From: Prolixibacteraceae bacterium
Lineage (GTDB): Bacteria; Bacteroidota; Bacteroidia; Bacteroidales; Prolixibacteraceae
Reading direction: 5' to 3'
Length of the DNA stretch: 45,333 nucleotides
Assembly (NCBI GenBank): GCA_016649735.1
Contig: JAENXA010000002.1
Coordinates: 1-45,333 of the forward strand
In this document: piece after piece, positions 38,989 to 45,333 of the stretch
Layout of the letters: every line of letters starts with the position of its first letter
Position numbering within the stretch: position 1 is the first letter of the stretch
Position numbers and translations under genes: made by a program
Notes under the pieces: model-generated
The model's input: only the letters and a program-made list of their open reading frames with translations
What the model was told of the DNA's origin: nothing
Database searches by the model: none

Positions 38989-40488
38989 ATGAGTGATAGA
39001 TTATACATTTTTGACACAACACTTAGAGACGGAGAACAGGTTCCGGGATGTCAGCTGAATACAGTTGAGAAAGTAGAATTAGCCAAAGTACTCGAAGAAC
39101 TGGGAGTTGATGTTATTGAAGCAGGATTTCCTATATCCAGTCCGGGAGACTTTAAATCAGTAGTTGAAATCTCAAAAGCCGTAACATGGCCAACAGTATG
39201 CGCTCTAACCCGTGCAGTAGAAAAAGATATTGACATGGCTGCCGAATCACTAAAATATGCAAAAAAAGGAAGAATTCATACAGGAATCGGAACTTCATAT
39301 TCTCATATTCATTATAAGCTGAATTCCACTCAGGATGAAATTCTTGAACGTGCCGTAAGAGCAGTGAAATACGCTAAAAAATATGTTGAAGATGTAGAAT
39401 TTTACGCTGAAGATGCAGGAAGAACTGACAACGAATATCTGGCAAAAGTTATAGAAGCTGTAATAAAAGCAGGAGCCACTGTTGTAAATATACCGGATAC
39501 AACAGGATATACATTACCCTACGAATACGGTGAAAAAATAAAATATCTTAAAGAACATGTTGATAACATAGATAAAGCCATTATATCTACTCATTGCCAT
39601 AACGATCTGGGAATGGCAACAGCCAATACTATGGCAGGAATAATGAATGGAGCCCGTCAGGCTGAAGTAACCATCAACGGAATTGGTGAACGTGCCGGGA
39701 ATACTGCACTCGAGGAAATTGCAATGATCTTAAAAAGCCGTTATAAACTACTGAATATTGACACAAATATAACAACTAAGAATTTATACAAAACAAGCCG
39801 CATGATTTCTAATATGATGAATATGCCGGTACAGCCAAATAAAGCAATAGTAGGGAGAAATGCATTTTCACATTCTTCCGGAATTCATCAGGATGGTGTT
39901 TTGAAAGAAAGAGAAACATACGAAATTATAGATCCTAAAGATGTTGGAGTTAATGATTCCTCAATTCTATTAACTGCCCGCAGCGGACATGCAGCACTTA
40001 AACATCATATGGAAGCAATGGGCTATGATCTGCCAAAAGAAAAGATGGATGAAATATACAAGAAATTTCTGGATCTTGCAGATAAGAAAAAAGATATTCA
40101 GGACGAAGATATATGTGCTCTTATAGGAGATACCCAAAAAAAAGATCACCGCATAAAACTTGAATATCTGCAGGTAGTAACAGGGAAAACACTTATTCCT
40201 GTTGCAACCGTAAAGCTTAATATAGGAGGAGAAAAATTTGATGCAACGTCTTCGGGTAACGGTCCAGTTGATGCAGCCATAAAAGCTGTAAAACAAATCA
40301 TACACCGCCATGTAACACTTGAAGAATTTTTGATTCAGGCTATAACTAAAGGAAGCGATGATGTTGGCAAGGTACATATGGAGCTCGACTATAAAGGAGT
40401 TAAATATTACGGTTTCAGTGCCAATACAGATATCATAACAGCCTCCGTTGAAGCATTTCTGGATGCTATTAATTCAATTAAGGCCTAA
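38989..40488 (+). CDS. leuA: 2-isopropylmalate synthase
   Basis: 499 residues. DRE-TIM motif [27 protein letters not shown], metal-binding HxH in [13 protein letters not shown] and [15 protein letters not shown] linker (about 330-390) leads to the C-terminal allosteric domain ([34 protein letters not shown]) that normally binds leucine. It condenses acetyl-CoA with 2-ketoisovalerate. It is first after the leu attenuator. Compared with the second paralogue downstream it is the better LeuA match. Confidence 0.95.
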   Translation: MSDRLYIFDTTLRDGEQVPGCQLNTVEKVELAKVLEELGVDVIEAGFPISSPGDFKSVVEISKAVTWPTVCALTRAVEKDIDMAAESLKYAKKGRIHTGIGTSYSHIHYKLNSTQDEILERAVRAVKYAKKYVEDVEFYAEDAGRTDNEYLAKVIEAVIKAGATVVNIPDTTGYTLPYEYGEKIKYLKEHVDNIDKAIISTHCHNDLGMATANTMAGIMNGARQAEVTINGIGERAGNTALEEIAMILKSRYKLLNIDTNITTKNLYKTSRMISNMMNMPVQPNKAIVGRNAFSHSSGIHQDGVLKERETYEIIDPKDVGVNDSSILLTARSGHAALKHHMEAMGYDLPKEKMDEIYKKFLDLADKKKDIQDEDICALIGDTQKKDHRIKLEYLQVVTGKTLIPVATVKLNIGGEKFDATSSGNGPVDAAIKAVKQIIHRHVTLEEFLIQAITKGSDDVGKVHMELDYKGVKYYGFSANTDIITASVEAFLDAINSIKA

Positions 40489-40524
40489 AAAACATTTTTT
40501 TGATATTAAAATTCAGAAAAATTA

Positions 40525-40532
40525 TAATTTTG
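40525..40532 (+). promoter_or_regulatory. Possible internal promoter element before leuC
   Basis: TAATTTTG matches TAnnTTTG; a TTTTG lies 22 bp upstream. The 94-bp gap between leuA and leuC is the largest in the leu operon. The elements are A/T-rich and could be chance. Confidence 0.35.
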
Positions 40533-40582
40533 GAATTAAATAAAAAAGTCCGCTAAAGGCTATAAATATTAAAACACAATAA

Positions 40583-41983
40583 ATGGAAAAGAAAACATTA
40601 TTTGACAAAATATGGGATGCTCATGTTATTAAAAAAGTAGAAGGAGGACCTAATGTTTTATACATTGACCGCCATTATATTCATGAAGTTACAAGTCCTG
40701 TTGCTTTTTCAGGATTGAAAAACCGAGGATTAAAAGTATTCCGTCCATCACAAACTACCGCAGCACCTGATCATAATGTACCTACATTACATCAGGGAAG
40801 ACCAATTACCGATGTTCAGTCAAAAACTCAGGTAGAACAACTGGAAAAAAACTGTAAAGAATCAGGTATTACCCATTATGGTCTTGGTACCGAAGAACAT
40901 GGGATTATACATATTATCGGCCCGCAATTAGGCCTTACACAACCGGGGATGACAATTGTCTGCGGAGACAGTCATACTTCTACACATGGTGCATTAGGAT
41001 CAATTGCATTTGGAATTGGAACAAGTGAAGTAGAAATGGTACTGGCAAGTCAGTGCATAATGCAGGCAAAACCTAAAAAAATGAGAATTTCCATTGACGG
41101 AAATCTCTCCAATGGTGTTACCGCAAAAGACGTAGTTCTTTACGTTATTGCACAAATATCCACCAGCGGAGGTACAGGTCATTTTGTAGAATTTGCCGGA
41201 TCAACTATTCGTCAGATGAGTATGGACGGAAGAATGACCGTCTGCAACATGAGTATAGAATGTGGTGCACGCGGAGGAATGATTGCTCCCGATGAGACTA
41301 CTTTTGAATATATTAAAGGACGAAAATTTGCACCCAAAGGCGAGGACTGGAATAAATCAGTTGCTAAATGGAAAACTCTTCACACAGACGAAGATGCAGA
41401 ATTTGACAAAGAATATCATTTCAAAGCAGAAGATATTGAACCTATGATTACTTTTGGAACCAATCCGGGAATGGGAGTAGGAATTTCTCAAGATATTCCT
41501 ATGGGAGATAATCTGCAGGGCTCAGACAAAACATCTTTTATAAAAGCTCTCGACTATATGAATTTCAAACCAGGAGAAAAAATGGAAGGTAAAAAGATAG
41601 ACTATGTCTTTCTTGGAAGCTGTACCAATGGTCGTATAGAAGACTTCATAATGTTTGCTAAAATGATTGAAGGGAAAAAGAAAGCAGAAAATGTAACTGT
41701 ATGGCTTGTTCCCGGTTCAAAAGGAGTAGAAAAACAAATTAAAGCAGAAGGACTTGACAAAATTTTTGAAGAAGCCGGAATTCCATTGCGTGAACCAGGA
41801 TGTTCTGCATGTCTTGCTATGAACGATGATAAAATTCCTGCCGGAAAATACTCAGTTTCCACTTCAAACAGGAATTTTCAGGGTCGTCAGGGACCGGGAT
41901 CAAGAACTCTTCTTGCAAGCCCTCTTACAGCAGCCGCAGCTGCAATAACAGGTGTAGTTACCGATCCGCGTAAATTATTATAA
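40583..41983 (+). CDS. leuC: 3-isopropylmalate dehydratase large subunit
   Basis: 466 residues, bacterial LeuC size. Aconitase-type motifs are [24 protein letters not shown] (residues about 129-153), the [4Fe-4S] cysteines in [13 protein letters not shown] and in [14 protein letters not shown], and [17 protein letters not shown]. With LeuD it moves the hydroxyl of isopropylmalate; in several bacteria the same pair also acts on citramalate, which suits the nearby CimA-like gene. It lies 18 bp before leuD. Confidence 0.97.
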   Translation: MEKKTLFDKIWDAHVIKKVEGGPNVLYIDRHYIHEVTSPVAFSGLKNRGLKVFRPSQTTAAPDHNVPTLHQGRPITDVQSKTQVEQLEKNCKESGITHYGLGTEEHGIIHIIGPQLGLTQPGMTIVCGDSHTSTHGALGSIAFGIGTSEVEMVLASQCIMQAKPKKMRISIDGNLSNGVTAKDVVLYVIAQISTSGGTGHFVEFAGSTIRQMSMDGRMTVCNMSIECGARGGMIAPDETTFEYIKGRKFAPKGEDWNKSVAKWKTLHTDEDAEFDKEYHFKAEDIEPMITFGTNPGMGVGISQDIPMGDNLQGSDKTSFIKALDYMNFKPGEKMEGKKIDYVFLGSCTNGRIEDFIMFAKMIEGKKKAENVTVWLVPGSKGVEKQIKAEGLDKIFEEAGIPLREPGCSACLAMNDDKIPAGKYSVSTSNRNFQGRQGPGSRTLLASPLTAAAAAITGVVTDPRKLL

Positions 41984-42001
41984 ACGAAAAAACTATATAA
42001 A

Positions 42002-42589
42002 ATGTCTTACGATAAATTTTCAAAAATAATATCCCCGGCAGTACCCCTGCCTCTTGAGAATGTAGATACCGACCAGATTATCCCTGCACGTTACTTAAAA
42101 GCTATTGAAAGAAAAGGATTTGGTGAAAATCTTTTTCATGACTGGAGGTATGACAAAAATAATAAGCCTGTTAAAGACTTTGTATTAAACAATAAAAAAT
42201 ATTCAGGAAAAATACTTGTCGGAGGAAAGAACTTCGGATCAGGTTCAAGCCGTGAACATGCAGCATGGGCATTATACGATTACGGTTTCAGAGTAGTGGT
42301 TTCAAGTTTTTTTGCCGATATTTTTAAAGGAAATTCTCTAAACAATGGGCTTTTACCTGTAGTTGTATCACCTGAATTTCTTCAAAAAATATTTGATAAA
42401 ATAGAAAAAAATCCTGAAACAAAATTCGAGGTAGACATAGAGAAACAAAAATTCACTATTCTTTCAACCGGAGAATCTACTACTTTTGAAATAAATAATT
42501 ACAAAAAGCATTGTCTTGAAAACGGGCTTGATGATATTGACTATCTTATCAATATGAAAAAAAGTATTGAGCAATTTGAAAACAAATAA
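42002..42589 (+). CDS. leuD: 3-isopropylmalate dehydratase small subunit
   Basis: 195 residues, the usual size of the swivel subunit. Motifs: [39 protein letters not shown], and a C-terminal KKSIEQFEN. It partners LeuC. 56 bp separate it from the next gene. Confidence 0.96.
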   Translation: MSYDKFSKIISPAVPLPLENVDTDQIIPARYLKAIERKGFGENLFHDWRYDKNNKPVKDFVLNNKKYSGKILVGGKNFGSGSSREHAAWALYDYGFRVVVSSFFADIFKGNSLNNGLLPVVVSPEFLQKIFDKIEKNPETKFEVDIEKQKFTILSTGESTTFEINNYKKHCLENGLDDIDYLINMKKSIEQFENK

Positions 42590-42645
42590 AATACAGTTTT
42601 TAAAAACGATAATAACTAAAATATTATCAAAAAATTACATACCCG

Positions 42646-44223
42646 ATGACTAAAAATTCTGATAATAAATCCGGCCAGATGATAAGCATCCTCGACACTA
42701 CATTAAGAGACGGGGAACAAACCACGGGAGTTTCTTTTTCAGAAACTGAGAAACTTACTATAGCTAAAATACTTCTTGGCGATGTAGGAGTGGACCGTAT
42801 TGAAATCACTTCGGCAAGAATGTCCGAAGGAGATTTTAATGCCTCGTCCCAGATCATGAAATGGGCAGAAAAAAAAGGTTATCTGGATCGCGTGGAAATT
42901 CTCGGTTTTGTAGACGGTAAAAGCTCAATCGACTGGATAAATCAAGTAGGAGGAAAAGTAATAAATCTTCTTTGCAAAGGATCATATAAACATGTCACCC
43001 AGCAATTAAAAAAGACTCCCGAAGAACATTTGTCTGACATAAGAGAATCTGTAAAGTATGCTAACAGTCTTGGTATTAAAGTAAATGTATATTTGGAAGA
43101 CTGGTCTAACGGTATGCGTAATTCAAAAGATTATGTCCATAAAATTCTTTCAGGCATGAAAGAAATGAACATAGAAAGAATCATGCTACCCGATACTCTT
43201 GGTATTTTAAATCCCAGCGAAACATATCAGTATTGCAGCGAAATGACTAAGAATTATCCAGACATGAAATTTGACTTTCATGCTCATAATGATTACGATC
43301 TGGCTATGGCCGATGTATACGCCGCAATAAAAGGTGGAATCAGATGCATTCATACCACCGTTAACGGTCTTGGCGAACGTGCAGGTAATGCACCACTGTC
43401 AAGTGTAGTTGCCGTCATTTCAGATCAGTTGAAAATGAAGACAGAAGTACGGGAAAACAGATTAACCAGAATCTCCAAAATAGTAGAAAATTTTTCCGGC
43501 ATACGAGTTTCCCCTACAAAACCATTGGTCGGAGATTTCGTTTTCACTCAATGCGCAGGTGTTCATGCTGACGGAGACGATAAAAACAAACTGTATTTTA
43601 ATGATCTGCTACCGGAAAGATTTGGAAGAACCCGAAGTTATGCACTTGGAAAAACATCGGGGAAAGCCAATATCAAAGCCAACTTAAAAGAAACAGGTAT
43701 TAGGCTGTCTCCCGAAAATCTAAGAAAAGTTACACAAAGAGTAACTCTTTTGGGAGATCATAAGGAATCAGTAACTATAGAAGATCTGCCATATATCGTA
43801 GCAGATATTTTGCAGGAAGATATCATACAAAAAATTAAAATAAATAATTATTCACTTTCTCATGCAATGGGGATGAAACCTTCGGCCTCATTAAGCATTG
43901 AAATAGAAGGAAAATCATACGAATCTTCAGAATCCGGAGATGGTCAGTATGATGCTTTTATGAATGCACTAAAAAATATTTATAAGAAACTGAATAAACC
44001 ATTCCCTGTATTACTTGATTATAATGTAACCATTCCTCCGGGTGGTAAAACAGATGCTCTTGTTTCTACCGTTATCACATGGGAAACAGACAAAAGATTT
44101 AAGACCCGCGGACTGGCACCTGACCAGACAGTAGCAGCCATTAATGCTACATTAAGAATGTTAAACCTCATCGAGGATAAACAGATAAAAGATAAAAATA
44201 TTTCTCTTTCAGACAATAAATAA
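42646..44223 (+). CDS. cimA: Second LeuA-family enzyme, probable (R)-citramalate synthase
   Basis: 525 residues, paralogue of leuA. DRE-TIM motif [29 protein letters not shown], HxH in [15 protein letters not shown] and [14 protein letters not shown]; a C-terminal allosteric-type domain follows (about 390-510). The substrate-pocket regions differ from LeuA: SARMSEGD in place of GFPISSPGD. That fits a keto-acid substrate other than ketoisovalerate, most likely pyruvate, giving citramalate and so 2-ketobutyrate for isoleucine. The position between leuD and leuB, and no ilvA in the window, support this. A second isopropylmalate synthase remains possible. Confidence 0.8.
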   Translation: MTKNSDNKSGQMISILDTTLRDGEQTTGVSFSETEKLTIAKILLGDVGVDRIEITSARMSEGDFNASSQIMKWAEKKGYLDRVEILGFVDGKSSIDWINQVGGKVINLLCKGSYKHVTQQLKKTPEEHLSDIRESVKYANSLGIKVNVYLEDWSNGMRNSKDYVHKILSGMKEMNIERIMLPDTLGILNPSETYQYCSEMTKNYPDMKFDFHAHNDYDLAMADVYAAIKGGIRCIHTTVNGLGERAGNAPLSSVVAVISDQLKMKTEVRENRLTRISKIVENFSGIRVSPTKPLVGDFVFTQCAGVHADGDDKNKLYFNDLLPERFGRTRSYALGKTSGKANIKANLKETGIRLSPENLRKVTQRVTLLGDHKESVTIEDLPYIVADILQEDIIQKIKINNYSLSHAMGMKPSASLSIEIEGKSYESSESGDGQYDAFMNALKNIYKKLNKPFPVLLDYNVTIPPGGKTDALVSTVITWETDKRFKTRGLAPDQTVAAINATLRMLNLIEDKQIKDKNISLSDNK

Positions 44224-44261
44224 GGACAATTAACACAAACTATATATTTAAAAATTTATAT

Positions 44262-45326
44262 ATGAAAATTAAATTAGCCGTTTTACCGGGTGACGGAATC
44301 GGGCCTGAGATTGTAGAGCAGGCAATAAAAGCAATAAAAGCTGTATCAAAAAAATTCGGACATGATTTAAACTACGAATATGGAATAACAGGAGCAGGAG
44401 CCATAGACAAAGTTGGTAACCCCTACCCCGATGAAACTCACGAACTTTGTATGAACTCCGATGTAGTATTATTCGGAGCCGTCGGAGATCCACGTTTCGA
44501 CAATAATCCATCTGCAAAAGTACGTCCTGAACAGGGATTACTGCAAATGCGTAAAAAACTTGGTCTTTTTGCAAATATACGCCCGGTGGAAACCTTTAAA
44601 TCCCTCATAAACAAATCACCTCTAAAAAGAGAAATCGTAGAGGGTGTGAATTTTGTAACAATCAGAGAACTTACCAGCGGAATCTATTTTGGAGAAAGAG
44701 GACGCAAAGATAATGGGAACACCGCTTTTGACATTTGCCAGTACACAAAGGAAGAAATTAAAAGAATAATGAAGCTTGGTTTCGAATTTGCCATGAAAAG
44801 AAAGAAAAAACTTACCGTGGTAGATAAAGCCAATATTTTGGAAACTTCACGTATGTGGAGAGAAGTTGCCCAGGAAATGTCCAAGGATTATCCGGAAGTT
44901 AAAATGGACTATTTGTTTGTTGATAACGCAGCAATGCGTATTATACAATGGCCAAAAAGTTTTGATGTTATTGTTACCGAGAATATGTTCGGAGACATTT
45001 TAACCGATGAAGCCAGTGTAATTACAGGATCTCTTGGATTATCACCTTCTGCATCAATGGGTATTCATACCTCACTGTTTGAACCAATACACGGTTCATA
45101 TCCTCAGGCCGCAGGGAAAGACATAGCCAATCCTATTGCAACTATCCTATCAGCAGCAATGATGTTTGAATACGGACTATATCTGCAGAAAGAAAACGAA
45201 ATTATTCGCAAAGCAGTAACAGCATCTATGGAAGCAGGTATTGTTACCGAAGATATTGCTACAGGCAAAGCCTATAAAACATCCGAAGTTGGCGATTGGA
45301 TTGCCAAATGGATTGAAGAAAACTAG
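44262..45326 (+). CDS. leuB: 3-isopropylmalate dehydrogenase
   Basis: 354 residues. N-terminal [27 protein letters not shown], the Arg-rich substrate site [17 protein letters not shown], the IPMDH loop [15 protein letters not shown], the Lys/Asp active site [12 protein letters not shown] and [17 protein letters not shown], and the NAD-binding [18 protein letters not shown]. It oxidises isopropylmalate and could also act on methylmalate in the citramalate route. Last gene in the window; its stop is 5 bp before a sequence end region. Confidence 0.97.
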   Translation: MKIKLAVLPGDGIGPEIVEQAIKAIKAVSKKFGHDLNYEYGITGAGAIDKVGNPYPDETHELCMNSDVVLFGAVGDPRFDNNPSAKVRPEQGLLQMRKKLGLFANIRPVETFKSLINKSPLKREIVEGVNFVTIRELTSGIYFGERGRKDNGNTAFDICQYTKEEIKRIMKLGFEFAMKRKKKLTVVDKANILETSRMWREVAQEMSKDYPEVKMDYLFVDNAAMRIIQWPKSFDVIVTENMFGDILTDEASVITGSLGLSPSASMGIHTSLFEPIHGSYPQAAGKDIANPIATILSAAMMFEYGLYLQKENEIIRKAVTASMEAGIVTEDIATGKAYKTSEVGDWIAKWIEEN

Positions 45327-45333
45327 AAATAGA

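Overview
The window (about one third G+C) is core chromosome of a Bacteroidota bacterium, most likely of the order Bacteroidales. Supporting this are a methylmalonyl-CoA decarboxylase locus with a lamin-tail/OadG fusion, a DUF3467 gene directly after rpoC, a lipoprotein TamL, Bacteroidota promoter motifs (TTTG, about 19 bp, TAnnTTTG) and few or no Shine-Dalgarno sequences. I see no insertion sequence, prophage, CRISPR array or defence island. The genus cannot be fixed from this sequence.

Layout. 1-3307 (+): the Na+-pumping methylmalonyl-CoA decarboxylase (alpha subunit cut by the window edge, OadG-like, biotin carrier, OadB-like), the succinate-to-propionate step. 3422-16768 (-): the transcription/translation block, read leftward as tRNA-Thr, Tyr, Gly, Thr, tuf, a tRNA-Trp remnant, secE, nusG, rplK, rplA, rplJ, rplL, rpoB, rpoC, DUF3467. 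16919-18484 (-): rpsU, xerC and a hibernation factor behind one strong promoter. 18656-24423: a helix-hairpin-helix protein, class II aldolase, TamL and a SpoU methyltransferase. 24512-26251: a TPP riboswitch with thi4 and thiE, bracketed by two copies of a short palindromic repeat. 26329-28425: polyprenol-phosphate mannose synthase and dihydroorotase. 28495-32425: enolase, DUF190, PBP4 and the fluoride exporter CrcB. 32558-45326 (+): branched-chain amino acid synthesis, ilvD-ilvB-ilvN-ilvC, then leuA-leuC-leuD-cimA/leuA2-leuB.

How the parts work together. The ilv and leu groups make valine, leucine and, if the second LeuA-like protein is a citramalate synthase, isoleucine from pyruvate without threonine deaminase (no ilvA is present here). 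Both begin with an unannotated leader-peptide attenuator: a short ORF rich in Ile/Val/Leu codons, then mutually exclusive antiterminator and terminator hairpins. Enolase, a classic fluoride target, lies near two fluoride-associated genes, crcB and DUF190.

The best leads for new biology are RNA-level: the two attenuators; a tRNA-Gly(UCC) with three changes at near-invariant positions (A19, C33, U56) in which 19 and 56 co-vary; a decayed tRNA-Trp at its conserved place between tuf and secE; the repeat-bracketed thiamin cassette with switchable hairpins; and a Thi4 with proline at the sulfur-donor Cys/His position. I found no convincing new multi-gene system.
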